NCBI GenBank assembly: GCA_029465975.1
Contig: CM055745.1
Coordinates: forward strand, 14,834,812 to 14,898,811
Length of the DNA stretch: 64,000 nt
Reading direction: 5' to 3'
Origin: Dallia pectoralis
Lineage: Eukaryota; Chordata; Actinopteri; Esociformes; Umbridae
In this document: one piece after another, positions 1 to 10,884 of the stretch
Layout: every line of letters starts with the position of its first letter
Numbering within the stretch: the first letter of the stretch is position 1
The notes under the pieces: model-generated
The model's input: the letters and a program-made list of their open reading frames with translations, nothing else
Databases searched by the model: none
Told to the model about the DNA's origin: nothing
Program-made: the position numbers and the translations under genes

Positions 1-1245
1 CTTGCTGTAATAAGAACTCACATTTAATGCATACTTAATTTCTTTATTCAACAGAACACATTTTATGCAAACACAAAGGTAAAGAAATGTTATACACAGT
101 GTTAAATTAGCTGAAATCTTCCAAGCCACATTCCTAGAGAGTTGTATAATTTCTGGAAAGACTCCAACATCAACATTGTCATAATATGAGGCAAAACGTA
201 AAGACTCCTAACATACAGTTTCTAAAACAAGTGGATACATAAGGTCACATAAAGTAGGCCAAAATCCAGCAATCCAGCACTGCTTTATAAAAGACAACGT
301 ACACACTAATAGAAAGTGATGCCAACTCCACATAGTGACAAAACTTTGTACAAAATTCCTCCATGCTCTTCATCTTAGATACGGCCTTTCATGTGAACGT
401 TTAAGTAAAAGTAATAATGATGACGATCAGACAAAGGGTCAGGGTCAGAGTCAGGGTGCCAATGTTGACAGATCGTGCAGTATTCCCATCACCTCTTGCT
501 CCCTCCAGATCCCCAAGCACCTTTCTGTCCCTGGACTGGAAAATTGTTTTAATGAATATTGTTAATAGAATTACAGATTAATAGAACTTGACTATTTTAA
601 TACTGGAAGCTAGAAAAATACTTTATCTGAAAACAGTCTATGGATATAGAGCAACTGTAACTTGTTAACATACCATTGTAGCTACATCTTACACATCTTA
701 CACAAGTTTGAATGTATTGAAAACAGGGTTTTTTGTAAAACCCACATTTGCTGTAAGTGTTATGGCCAAACATGGTGTTTTTCTAAAGTTATTATAAACT
801 GTTTTATGAATAATCCATCACTTAATAATATCTTAATGATAACTAAGTAAGTAATGTAATGGGAGTTTAAACATGCAATACTATGTATTTTATCTGCTTT
901 CAGGTAGCAATACATTTCAAAAGTTAAAATATACATTGTCTAAAACCCCTAAAAGACTTGTACAAATTCTGGACAAAAAATGGTTATAGGGACTAAATAT
1001 ATAAGAAGATATAAGAAGCGCAATAACAATAATGTATACGTACCTTTATAGAATAATACAACGCTACCAGTCCTAAACAGAATGTGTTGCAATAGATGAA
1101 GGTGAAAAGTGACCACAAAAGATGATCCCGGGGAAGAGGAGCAACACGGTGGGGCTGTTCAACAACAACACTAGTTTGGAACGTGGGCTCTTGAGGCTCC
1201 TGGAGACGTATGTAATTCTTTCCCTGCTTTGGGACCGACTGAAGA
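1..1245. repeat. Segmental duplication, copy 1 (holds intact IFITM-like gene)
   Basis: This block matches 24739-25838 in direct orientation over nearly its whole length, with small indels. Base 1 aligns with 24739, so the homology probably continues left of the window. Copy 1 has about 150 bases around 725-860 that copy 2 lacks. Homology stops near 1245, inside the first exon of the minus-strand gene. Introns and flanks match as well as exons, so this is a DNA-level duplication and not a retrocopy. Confidence 0.9.
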
Positions 1246-1268
1246 TGGTATGCAGGTGGTGGATCCAT
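401..1268 (-). CDS. ifitm: Interferon-induced transmembrane protein (IFITM/CD225 family), two exons
   Basis: The gene reads on the minus strand as exon 1 (1268-1044, 75 codons) and exon 2 (535-401, 44 codons plus stop), about 119 residues. The donor is GTACGT at 1043 and the acceptor is TTTTCCAG just before 535, both in phase 0. This intron position is normal for the family. Exon 1 has a proline-rich N-terminus and the CD225 core PRDHLLWSLF, then FCLGLVALYYSIK. Exon 2 opens with SRDRK, the family's conserved loop, and ends in a hydrophobic segment (LTLCLIVIIITF). IFITMs are small membrane proteins that restrict virus entry at the plasma membrane and endosomes. One cysteine of the usual CC pair is Phe here (FC). 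The start ATG sits in a good context (CCATGG). The family call is firm; antiviral activity is inference. Confidence 0.88.
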
Positions 1269-1608
1269 GGCAAAATGTGGCTCAGTTATTGTAAAATACA
1301 GTTATGTAGAGGAAACTGAGATCCAAAGAAAGATTTGATAGTCTTATTGTACGGAGAGGCGGAGGCAGTAGAGAGGGTGGTGAAGGAGGCTTGTACAAGT
1401 TTCCAGGGAATGGGTGGAAAATTTCCGAGAAGCGCCCCCTCCCTTTTGCATTTTTAAGAGATGGTGTAAGCATGGGAAGAAACATCCATCCTGCACTCCC
1501 TAGCCCTGATAATATACTTGAAGTTGTGACCAATTATTGACCTAACCAAACTACTAATATAGCTTATTCTTTTGAATGCTATCCTTGTTCTAGATTATTT
1601 TAGATCAC
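1269..1608. other. Upstream flank of the IFITM-like gene
   Basis: No coding sequence is visible. On the minus strand this is the 5' leader and proximal promoter. AGTTTCCT occurs about 45 bases upstream of the ATG and resembles half an interferon-stimulated response element. No clear TATA box was placed. Short ORFs here look like chance. Confidence 0.4.
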
Positions 1609-1612
1609 TCAG

Positions 1613-2476
1613 TGTAGCTGGTTCAGATCGCCTCTGCGTTGTTTTTTTTTTGGCGTGAAGACGACTCAAGGATCAAGGATGTTTTTTTGGAGTTTTTATT
1701 CTCTCTGATAAAACAAGTGACAACATCCATACATAAAAACGGTGTGCTGTCCCAATACTGTTAGCTTTCTCTGTAAAATATGAAGTTACAACACAGAACA
1801 AAAGAGATGACACGTAGTACTTCCAAATCACAAAATGTGACATAAATAACAAAAATTCATACATTTGTCAATATCATTGCGAGTTTGTGGCCATATAAAC
1901 CTTATACATTTGTTTAAACATTTAAAATAGATGAGTATTATCTTGGGGCAATATTGACTGCCTACCTCTTCAACATGCAGATTAGAATGGGAAGAGGTAA
2001 GGGAGGGGCAAGGGATATTTAATAATACAGGTGTGCTGCATTAAATAGGGCACTGACACCAACAAATGGGATTCACACTAAAACCTGGCATGGCAACCGT
2101 TTGTAACGTCAGAGCTCTCGGCAGGTAGCAAGAATCAGACACAAGCGCAGAGGTGTAAGGCACTGAATTAAAGTAGTGTATCGGGAACACGGATCACACC
2201 ATACTTTAAGCACAGGAAAACAATAAACGTACTTGCACTCATAACATAACATTTAACAATGCTCCAAAAACGACAGATCAACAGGGACTGAACTAAATGA
2301 GTCCCAACCCGAAACAGGTGCGCATTACGCGCAGGTGTCACAAATATCATTGATTGCGCCTCTCCGCTGGCAGGGGGAAGGGCCAAACTCTGGCAAAAAG
2401 GAGGACAGCAAAGTCCGATTGTTTCACCGTTATGAGTTTGTGTAATTATCTCCATTAATATTTAACACTTGTTACA
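1613..2476 (-). repeat. 3' LTR of the minus-strand Ty3/gypsy element
   Basis: It starts TGTAGC and ends GTTACA on the plus strand. It shares its ends and large internal blocks with 14395-15000. At 864 bp it is longer than the 5' LTR. It keeps about 330 bp (2096-2425) that the partner lost between two copies of ACCGTT. The internal side carries the purine tract GGTAGGGAGAA (minus strand). Confidence 0.87.
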
Positions 2477-2764
2477 TTCTCCCTACCAGAATTACACAAA
2501 CATCTGGAGTAAAAAATGAATAGATACATTTGTCACAACTTAGCAAACACCGGCCTGAGCATCACCAAACCAAACAAGCTAAGCAGCTACCTAATAAAAA
2601 GGTTAAGAGAGTACAGAGATTGATCAGGTCTCCAAGCTCCCTTAGATATACGAGGTGCCTTTTACACCCCAAAGGCTCCGACCATAACTCCTACTACTGC
2701 CGTGACATTAAACGGGTCAACAACTACAATCACCCATACTCTAATAACAGTGACCATGGCCTTA

Positions 2765-3493
2765 TTAACGATTGACTCGCGCTATCAGTTGCACCATAGA
2801 CTCTATCAGTTGCTGGCCTGGCCTTCTAGCCCTACCATACTTGGAAGCTGGGTGACTGTGTGCGCAGGGCATCTGCCCAAGCTGGTCTGAGACTGGTGTG
2901 CATTTAGTGGCAGGGTCAGGAGAGGAGGGTGAAATGGTAGTCTCACTAGCAGCTTCAGTCAGAGGAAGCCTATCAAAACCAGGATTCATCCCTGCATCAC
3001 TTGCGTTGTTGCTACCAGTATCTTCATCAATGCCCTTAGCCGATGATTCGTATTCAACCCGGTACGTAGGGAAATCCATATCAGGTCCAACCAGGAAAGG
3101 GGCAGCGATGTCTAAGCTAGATCCAACTGTCGCTGTGTATAACACCAGCCCAGGAGCCTCAGTCTCAGGTTCAGGGAAGCCACCAACAATACTGTCATCC
3201 GCCCGGAAGGTGGAGCCAGACACATTCTGTGCCTCATCCAAGGGTAGGAAGTTGACTTGGAGCAGAAGGTTCCTGTGCACGATTCCCACGTCCCCAGCAT
3301 GGCCCTGGATCTTGTAGATGTGAATTGCAGGCTTGGAACCCATTACAGTGTACATTTCAGCCTCCCACTTGTCCGCAAGTTTGCGCTTTCCCTTGGCACC
3401 CTTGTTAGCCACCAGTACTCGGTCTCCAACGGACAGGGACTGGCCTTTTACCTGACTGGTGTCTCTGTTCTGTTGCAGAGTTCTTCTGAGCAC
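2765..3493 (-). pseudogene. Ty3/gypsy pol: integrase C-terminal region
   Basis: An open stretch of about 242 codons. Near its start it reads LSVGDRVLVANKG and ADKWE, later RNLLLQ, resembling the small beta-barrel that follows the catalytic core in Ty3/gypsy integrases. The rest is acidic and Ser/Thr/Pro-rich without a known domain. It is separated by a frameshift from the upstream integrase core (3547-3873). It lies just inside the 3' LTR and so is the end of pol. Domain assignment is moderate; membership in the element is firm from position and strand. Confidence 0.7.
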
Positions 3494-3546
3494 GAGACAT
3501 AGCAGACTGGTGATCTCACACTAAGGACATCACATAGCTATCATAA

Positions 3547-4427
3547 TCAGACATTCTTGAACAACAGGTCAACAGGCAGCCTTGGGACCCTACCAAACAT
3601 TAGGTAAAATGGTGCAAAACCCGTAGTCTCATGAGCAGTACAGTTGTACAAAAATGTCATGTTCTGATTCATTTGGGGCAAGGATCTTAGCATGTTGCCT
3701 AACGTTCTGTTGAACTTTTCCGTGCCACCGTTCCCCTTCGGATGGTAGGGGGAGGTTTGAGATTTCTCAATGCCGGCCAACTCCAAGAGTTCCGCAACCA
3801 TAGACACAGAAGAAGATGTCCCACATTTTCTTTGCCACCTTCTTTGCTGTCTGGTCTTGGCATGGGAATGCATGCGCTAGCTTGGTGAAGTGATCCGTAA
3901 CCACCAACACATCTACTGAGTTATTCTTGTAATCTTCAGCAGACCAAAAGTCTATGCACACAAGCTCCATCGGGGCTCTCACCGCGGGCTCTGAGGTCTT
4001 GCTTAGAACACACCGCTGACAGATCTCCACATAGTTTCTGATTTCTTTCTCTATGTCATGCCAGAAGAATCTCTGCCGGGCAAGGGACAAGGTGCGCGGT
4101 TTACCCTGCTAACCGGCTAGGTCATGAACACCGGCCAATGCTTCTTTTTTCAGAGTCTCAGGCAGCACATACTGGAACCTTTGCTTTTCATCAGTGGATC
4201 TTTGTCAACTCTGTAAAGGACATCATTCAGCAGCGTAAGCTTCTCCCATTGTCTCAGGATTTTCAGAGCAAGCTGGTTCTCATTGCAACGCACTCGTCTG
4301 GATGGTCTGCGTCTCCTCTCAACATACTGGATAACTCTCGATAAGGCAACATCCTCTCTCTGGTGAGACTTGAGCTCCTCAAAGGGTAATAAAGAGAGTG
4401 TATCTTCTCCTGTATCTTTGTTCATAC
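3547..4427 (-). pseudogene. Ty3/gypsy integrase, frameshifted with a core deletion
   Basis: Three minus-strand segments (4427-4150, 4090-3767, 3873-3547) together resemble integrase. The zinc-binding end is visible (RQRFFWHDIEKEI, then CQRC). The first catalytic Asp follows in LVCIDFW. The final Glu lies in NGGTEKFNRTL. Between FFCVYG and the VAELLELAG stretch, the segment that normally carries the second catalytic Asp is missing. That suggests a deletion of roughly 50 bases plus frameshifts. This copy could not encode a working integrase. Confidence 0.8.
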
Positions 4428-4850
4428 TCTCACCTATGGTCATGAAGGCTGGGTCATGACTGAAAGAACAAGATTGCGGGTACAAGCGGCCCGAAATGGG
4501 TTATCTCAGAATACTTAGGGATAGGGTGAGAAGCTCAGTCATCCGAGAGGAACTCGGAGTAGAGCCGCTGCTCCTTTGCGCAGAAATGAGCCAGTTAAGG
4601 TGGTTCGGGCATTTAGTAAGAGAGCCACCCGGGCGCCTCCCTAGAGAGGTGTTCCAGGCATGCTCAGCTGGGAGGAGACCTCGGGGAAGACCCAGGACTA
4701 GGTCGATAGATTAAATCTCCACACTGGCCTGGGAACGCCTCGAGATTCCCCAGTCAGAGCTGGCTAATGTTGCCAGGGAAAGGGAAGTTTGGGGTCCCCT
4801 GCTAGAGCTGCTACCCCTGCGACCCGACCCCAGATAAGCGGTTGAAGCCG
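4428..4850 (+). mobile_element. LINE 3' fragment inserted in Ty3/gypsy pol
   Basis: About 420 bp closely matches the 3' end of the LINE at 40370-40795, including the C-terminal coding tail and the ending GATAAGCGGTTGAAG. A short block near 4500 is deleted relative to that copy. It lies in reverse orientation to the host pol, between the RNase H and integrase parts, so it landed after the Ty3/gypsy element. No clear target duplication was found. Confidence 0.88.
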
Positions 4851-4893
4851 AGTGAGAGTGATAAGTGATCTTCTCCCACCTGGGCCAAAGAAC

Positions 4894-5538
4894 TCATCTG
4901 GTCTCCCAATGAAGCAGCTCTCCAATGGTACATTGAATCCCAATCTTTGTGAGATGAGAGTGAAGCTGATACTTCATCTTCACTAATGGACATAAAGAGA
5001 CGTCATCCAGGACTTGGGGCTGGCATGTTAAATGGAATGTGTCTTGCACACATTCGTCTTTAACCTTGCACACTTCACCAAGCAGCTCCAAATATGGCTC
5101 AGCCAATAGTCGATGACTCAAAGGTCTTGCAAACGGGTCTCTGCTCAAAGCATCGGCCACAACATTCAGTTTGCCTGGAACATGCTTGATTTCAAAACAG
5201 AATAGTGCAAGCTTTGAGACCCAGCACTGCTCACATGTGTCAAGTCCGCGATTGGACATGATGTATGTGAGCAGGTTGTTATCGGTCCACACTGTGAACT
5301 TGTGACCTTTGAGCCATTGACTAAACTTGTCACACACAGACCACTTGATAGGTAGGAACTCAAGTCTATGCGCAGGGTAGTTAGCTTGGCTACGACTTAA
5401 GGATTTGCTCGCGAAAGCAATCGGTCTTGCCTTTTCCTTGCCATCAGCCAGTTGCAAGAGAACTGCACCCAGGCCATCCAGAGATGCGACAGTGGACAGG
5501 ATGAAGGACTTACCGAAGTCCGGATGGGCCAACACCAC
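4894..5538 (-). pseudogene. Ty3/gypsy pol: RNase H domain
   Basis: About 214 codons. The RNase H signature is visible: Asp in TVASLDGLGAVLLQ, Glu in HRLEFLPIKW and Asp in FTVWTDNN. These match the catalytic acidic residues of Ty3/gypsy RNase H. The linker toward integrase follows (HVPGKLNVVADALSRD). The frame is cut downstream by the LINE insertion at 4850 and separated upstream from RT by a frameshift in the poorly matching stretch 5538-5649. Confidence 0.85.
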
Positions 5539-5648
5539 ACAGTTGATTAGTGCTTTCTGAGCTCTTCAAATGCAGCATCACAGGTCAGCGTCCAGTCCTC
5601 AGGGTACAGTTCACGGAAAGTCCCAGCCTTCCCTCTCTGCTTGCCTTT

Positions 5649-6338
5649 TCATTTCTGTCCTGCAGTCAAAGCAAAAAGGGGCTTCGCGATGGATGAAAAC
5701 CCTGGGATGAAGTGCTGATAATACAGGACCATCCCCAGGAAGGACTTTACCCTCTTCTGTGAAGGAGTGCGGCCATCGTCTTTCATCAGATCTTCCTTCT
5801 TGAAGCCTGAGATAACCTTGATCTTAACTTGGTCAATGGAAACCCCGTGGCAAGTGATGTTATGGCCAAGAAACTTCACAGACTTTCGCAGAAAGTGGCA
5901 TTTTTTCTGTGAGAGCTTTAAGTTGTTTGCCCTTAATCGGCTGAACACCACTCTCAGACGACTCAGAGACTCCTCCTCAGAAGGGCCAAAAACCAGCAGG
6001 TCATCCAAGTAGCACAGGATGCTGGAAAAGTTTAAATCTCCAAAAATTCTAAGCATCATTCTCATAAAGGACGCAGGACTATTGCACAGACCTTGTGGAA
6101 GCTGATTGTACTCGTAGAGGCCCAATGATGTCATAAAGGCTGTGTACTTTCTGTCTGATTGATGTAGCGGGACATTGTAGAACCCTGACGTAAGATCCAT
6201 GGTACTGAATAAAACATTAGTACCAAGAGCAGCCAGACAGTCCGCTTGATGCGGCAGTGGGTGGGCATCTCTGGTTCTGGCATTTAGCCAGCGGAAGTCT
6301 GTACAGATCTTCAGATCACCGTTCTTCTTCCAGACCAT
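5649..6338 (-). pseudogene. Ty3/gypsy pol: reverse transcriptase
   Basis: About 229 codons. RT motifs appear in order: a first palm motif FSTMDLTSGFYNVPL, then LPQGLCNSPASF, then the catalytic box YLDDLLVF, then FLGHNI and the thumb/connection FLGMVLYYQHFIPGF. It overlaps the protease frame (6311-7033) with a frame change near 6330. The motifs are well conserved, but the surrounding frameshifts make pol non-functional. Confidence 0.88.
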
Positions 6339-7033
6339 AACAAGCGGGAGGCATACTCACTGATTGACTTGGGGATAATTTGTTTCTCCTCCATCTCACC
6401 CAACACTTCTCTCAGTTTGTGATACTGTGCAGGGGGAACATGGCGGTAGGGGAGTCTAAACGGGCGGTCGTCAGACAGGTGGATTCGATGTACAAAGTCC
6501 TTCGCTTCTCCACAATCTAGCTTGCCTCTAGAAAATACATCTTGATACTCCACTAGTGACCAGGCTAGTTTAACTTTCCACTCTGCAGACACAACACTTG
6601 CATCAATATCCACGTCACTCAAACTACAGTCCTTCAATAATTGCGTAGGATCAGCTGACTCTTGTAGACTAGTGTCATGACATGTAGTATCAAACTGGCG
6701 TTGCAGCCCTTGAGTGATGGGAAGGTCCTCCACTGCGAGGCAAGAAAAGACATCCGCTAATTTGTTTTGACCAGGGACAACCAGGGTCGGCACTGTAAAC
6801 TTGGTTTCACAAAATTCGATTTCCAAGTTGTATATACATTTGGGCTTCGTTGTCTGACCACCACAATCGACAAGAACCACATTGCTGGGGGCTGGTTTAA
6901 GAGCTGGGAGAACACCAGCCACTCCTGGTTTCAACTCTTCTTCTTCATTGATTGTGCATGACATAGAACCAGAGTCCAACATTCCATCTAACATTATTCG
7001 CCCACCAACAGTAATTTGGGTATAACAGCTCAC
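6311..7033 (-). pseudogene. Ty3/gypsy pol: protease and start of reverse transcriptase
   Basis: About 240 codons. An aspartic protease motif is seen early (GMLDSGSMSCTI), with DSGS as the catalytic Asp-Ser-Gly. Later, HRIHLSDDRPFRLPYR and MEEKQIIPKS match the N-terminal part of Ty3/gypsy RT. The frame breaks near 6330, where RT continues in another frame. It follows gag (7187 onward) on the same strand. Confidence 0.82.
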
Positions 7034-7186
7034 TGGACCCTTCTACCATAGTGGAGCCCACAAAAATGACTTTCTGGTCATCTGACAGTAGCCTACAACT
7101 ATTGATATAGATGGACTGCCAATCTGGTTCTCCTATGAGGGTCGCTGTATCTTCGCCCCTGTTTTCCCTCGCGTGACATAGACGAG

Positions 7187-8423
7187 CTAGTTTAAAAATG
7201 GGTCGATGTCAGCAGAGGATGTTGACATGACAGTAGGATGCACTGGTATTGGGCAGTCCCTCTTGAAATGCCCCGGTTTAAGGCAAAGGCCACATAGCCT
7301 GTGTAACCTGTAGTGTGCATATGTCGTGTGTTCAGTGCTACCACAAACTTTGCATTGGTAACTGGGCTGGTCAAGGTGTGTGGGACTCAGTTGGACTTGG
7401 CGTGAATACAGTGATCTCCCAGGTTGGGCTTGGCGTGACAAAGAAGCAGTACACAGTGATAGTACTCTGTCCAACATTCCAACTACATGACTCATGCCTG
7501 TCTCCTCTGTGTTTGCACATGCCGGGGGAGACAGCATTGGAGCAGGTGCATTGACAGAGAGTCCGGCATGACTTAATACCTCTGAGGTCGTGCGTGGCCC
7601 ACTATGGTTGAGAATGGTCTGCTGAATGGATGTGTTTTCTGCTGCCGGGCTCTGACTGAATGCTGCTAGCTGCACAGCGTGTTGAGCTTGAGCTTTGCCT
7701 CTCCTCAGGTCTCTCTGCCTATCATCTAACCGCTCTTGGACCTCTGCTGCAGTCCACTCCTCTGCAGACTTGAACTGGAAAGACATGGCAAGCCTAGGGT
7801 GTGGGCAGGGGGTGATAAACATCATAACAAGGTCAGCACTTAAGTCATCAACATTTTTACCTCGCCTCCGCAGACACTCATCAGCAACATCAATGTCTTT
7901 ATTCAGTCGAATCCAATAGTCCATTGCGCTCTCGCCCGCTCTAGGCTTGGTGCTATAGAAGTCTGCCATAGGCATATTTGAGAATGTCAGCTCACTAAAA
8001 TGCCTCTTCAAGATGTTAAACAGGGCTGTAGGTTTCCTCTCAGAGCTCAGTTCAGGGTTACTGCGTAATGACTCCTTCACCACATCTCGTGCTACACCAG
8101 TGAGTCTACTTTGTATGACAGTAAACAATTCAACTTCCTCACAATTTATTCTACGCAGGTAGCTCATTATCATCTCTTCCCACTCATGGATTGAGAACTG
8201 GTCTGTCTTGTCACCTTTGAAAAGTAGGGGTGGCTTTACATCTGACTGGACAATCAAATTCTGCTTTGATAAATGAACACCCTGTGACTTGTGGTCGGGA
8301 AAGGATGGTTGGGACTGATTGCCACTAGCTTGGAGTAGGGTCTGGATACTGGTAGTGACAGACTCACCAATCTGCTTGGCCATGGTAGAAATCACATCAC
8401 TAAATGTCTCTGGAGTAATAAAC
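7187..8423 (-). pseudogene. Ty3/gypsy gag, C-terminal part, truncated by insertion
   Basis: The open frame covers about 402 codons from 8395 and stays open to the insertion border at 8423. It has a capsid-like helical region (about residues 60-230) and ends with Cys/His motifs, including a zinc knuckle CGLCLKPGHFKRDC (CX2CX4HX4C). The N-terminal part of the same frame lies at 13771-14000 beyond the inserted chromovirus. By reading-frame phase the two are continuous once the insertion and one copy of its TAAAC duplication are discounted. Intact gag would have had roughly 490 codons. Confidence 0.85.
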
Positions 8424-8956
8424 TGTCAGAGTTCCCCGCTCTGGACCCGGGTAAGGTCTCCCTCTGGTGGATCTGGAGAGGTTGGCATCTGCACGCACCT
8501 GTCACCATTCCCGTAATCACACACCTGCACCAAGTCTTCAATCACCAGGGTATAAGAGGGAGAGCCTGACAACCAGCCGACGTCGGATTGTTACCTAGAG
8601 TCACGTATGTCGACCTCGGTCATATAAAGTCTCAGTCAGAAGAATTCTAGTCTTATCGAGAGCTGTTTGTTGTTTTGTGTCGTGTTAGTCCGTGTCCCGT
8701 ACTTACCTCTTGTCTCGCCTCCTCCGTTACAGTTTGTTCCTGTTCTGTTCCTGCACTCGGAGAATCACTGGACACCCTGCACGTTCTGGGATATCGTCAC
8801 CTGGGATTCACCTTCATCACCGGCACTCCTCACCCCCGCTCCTGTCTGCTCATCACCATCAGTTGTTTTCCAAATAAAACATCCATTTGTTCACTTGCCA
8901 TCTGACTGCCGTGTCATCGTTCTGCATTTGGGTTCTTCCTCATCACAACCCTGACA
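8424..8956 (+). repeat. 5' LTR of the chromovirus
   Basis: 533 bp, from TGTCAG to CTGACA. TATAAG at 8551 and AATAAA at 8873-8878 mark promoter and polyadenylation. It carries 12 bp (between 8567 and 8580) that the 3' LTR lacks. Confidence 0.95.
8551..8592 (+). promoter_or_regulatory. LTR core promoter and self-priming RNA 5' end
   Basis: TATAAG at 8551 lies about 31 bases before GTCGGATTGTT (8582-8592). That sequence is the exact complement of the site just downstream of this LTR (8958-8968). If transcription starts near 8581, the RNA 5' end could fold back and prime reverse transcription. Spacing and complementarity are seen; the start site is inferred. Confidence 0.7.
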
Positions 8957-8957
8957 G

Positions 8958-8968
8958 AACAATCCGAC
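8958..8968 (+). other. Primer binding site, self-complementary type
   Basis: AACAATCCGAC begins one base after the LTR and pairs over 11 nt with 8582-8592. I saw no match to a tRNA 3' end. This arrangement is known for Tf1 and the vertebrate Sushi group. Confidence 0.75.
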
Positions 8969-8974
8969 CATACC

Positions 8975-9913
8975 ATGGACCCAGCGAACTTGGACGCGGT
9001 ACGCCAGGCGATATCATCCCAAGGAGCCATGTTAGGCCAGCACCAGTCCTCGCTTCAAGGAATAGTGGACAACCTGAGATCCCTGTCGGACAGCGTTGCC
9101 GCTATTCAGGCGCATCTCAACACACCACCCCAGCCTCCGGCACCCAGCCCGGCTGAACCAGTTTCGGTGGTCATGTCGATTCCCGACCGCGAGCCCCAGG
9201 TCCCCATGCCAGACAGATACGACGGACACAGTGGCAGGTGCCGTTCGTTTCTGATGCAGGTGGGACTGGTGTTTGAACAACAGCCCCGTTCTTACCCGAG
9301 CGAGAGAGCCAGGATTTCTTTTATACTCGGGCTACTACGCGGTGAGGCGTTGGAGTGGGCGTCGGCCGTATGGGAGAAGCAGGGCGCAATCACCCAGTCA
9401 TGTGAGTTGTTCACCGCAGAGATGCGGAAGATTTTCGATCACCCCGTTCGGGGTAAGGACGCTTCGAAGCGACTATTGTCGATACGCCAAGGTTCACGTA
9501 GTGTAGCAGAGTATGGCATCGAGTTCCGTGTTCTGGCTGCGGAGAGTGGCTGGGACGAGGAGGCGCTACAGGGCGTCTTTTACAATGGATTAAATGAGGA
9601 CATTAAGGACACGCTACTCTCCTATCCGGAGGCACAGGGCTTGGAGGAGTTGATCCGGCTAACCACACGGATTAATAACCGTAGTAGAGAGCGGAGACGT
9701 GAACAGGCTTCAGCACCAGGGAGAGCCCCTTGTCCCAGAGTCAACAACCCAGAGGGAATTACTGACCCCGAACCCATGCAATTGGGCCGTTACCAGATCT
9801 CGGAGGCGGAGCTTCGGGCGCAGACGCACGTCCAACAGCTGTCTGTACTGTGGGAAATCGGGCCATTTTCTATCGTCTTGCCCATTGAAGGGGGAAACGG
9901 TTCCGCTCACTAG
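8975..9913 (+). pseudogene. Chromovirus gag, frameshifted before the zinc knuckle
   Basis: The frame begins MDPANLDAVRQAI 19 bases after the LTR and runs 312 codons. A retrotransposon capsid region (about residues 80-210, with PDRYDGHSGRCRSFL and FILGLLRGEALEWA) is typical of Sushi gag, the family from which mammalian PEG10/RTL genes derive. After EPMQLG (near 9780), homology moves to the frame of 9699-9980, which carries the knuckle CLYCGKSGHFLSSC. Frame arithmetic gives one extra base or two missing bases. The first frame then ends in unrelated residues at 9913. Confidence 0.85.
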
Positions 9914-9980
9914 AAGTAAGGAGGATTCTAGCGAGCGAGTGTCTAGGTCCCTCCTCCCACATATCTCGGACGCCGCTTAG
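9780..9980 (+). pseudogene. Chromovirus gag C-terminus with zinc knuckle (shifted frame)
   Basis: In the +1 frame relative to the gag start, this segment encodes a CCHC knuckle (CX2CX4HX4C, near 9837-9882) and a short tail, ending at 9980. The knuckle packages element RNA in related elements. The pol frame opens upstream of this stop in a third frame, so gag and pol overlap, as expected where pol is made by frameshifting. Confidence 0.8.
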
Positions 9981-10005
9981 GATTTCTGTTAGAAGGGGCA
10001 CTACA

Positions 10006-10884
10006 GTGATGGAGGTGGAGGCACTCATTGACTCGGGGGCTGATGACAATTTTATGGACCACAAGCTGGTAAACCTTTTAGGACTCCGTAGAGTTCCTCT
10101 TCAGGAGGTTATTGAAGCTAACTCCCTAGATGGCCGATTATTGGCCAGAATCTCGGACAAGACGGAGCCGGTCCAGCTCCAAATTTCGGGTAACCACTTA
10201 GAGCAGATCAGTTTCCTTGTTTTTAAGTCTCCTAGAGTACCCGTGGTTCTGGGTTACCCCTGGTTAGCAAAGCACAATCCGACGGTCGACTGGTCCACTA
10301 ACCGTGTTTTAAGTTGGAGTGATTTCTGTCTGGCTAATTGTCTTCAGTCTGCTCGTCCCCAGGGTGTTCAGCAGGAGAGTTCGGTGCCTGTTCCTGACCT
10401 CACTCTTGTACCTCCCGCCTATCACGACCTGGGTGAGGTGTTCAGTAAACAGCGGGCGTTATCTCTACCTCCTCATCGACCATATGACTGTCCCATAGAA
10501 CTGCTGCCTGGGGTCGCCCTACCCAAGGGCAGACTCTACAACATCTCCAGGCCAGAGCGGGAGGCCATGGAGAACTACATCAAGGATTCATTGGCTGCTG
10601 GAATCATCCGTCCCTCGTCTTCTCCGCTGGGCGCAGGGTTCTTTTTTGTAAAGAAGAAGGATGGCACACTCAGGCCGTGCATAGACTATCGGGGGTTGAA
10701 CAACATCTCGGTCAAGAACAAATACCCTTTACCTCTGATGAACACTGCTTTTGATTCCTTACAGGGCGCTACGGTGTTTACCAAGCTCGATCACGCAACG
10801 CCTACCACCTGGTCCGCATCCGTGAGGGGGATGAATGGCTCACTGGATTCAACACTCCACTGGGTCACTTCGAGTACATGGTAA
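10006..10884 (+). pseudogene. Chromovirus pol: protease and N-terminal RT
   Basis: Near the start is the aspartic protease motif ALIDSGADDNFMD. RT homology follows (YNISRPEREAMENYI, FFVKKKDGTLRPCIDYRGLN, LPLMNTAFDSLQGA). At FTKLDHA (near 10790) the sequence leaves the RT pattern because one base is missing, and the true frame continues in the ORF annotated from 10878. The last 30 or so residues before 10884 are out-of-frame readthrough. The frame is open upstream of 10006, consistent with synthesis as a gag-pol fusion. Confidence 0.85.

Noticed and set aside
2898..3317. 139-codon plus-strand ORF
   Set aside because: Antisense to the integrase C-terminal region of the Ty3/gypsy element.
8667..8954. 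95-codon ORF repeated at 13476-13763
   Set aside because: Lies entirely in the chromovirus LTRs and is simply duplicated with them.
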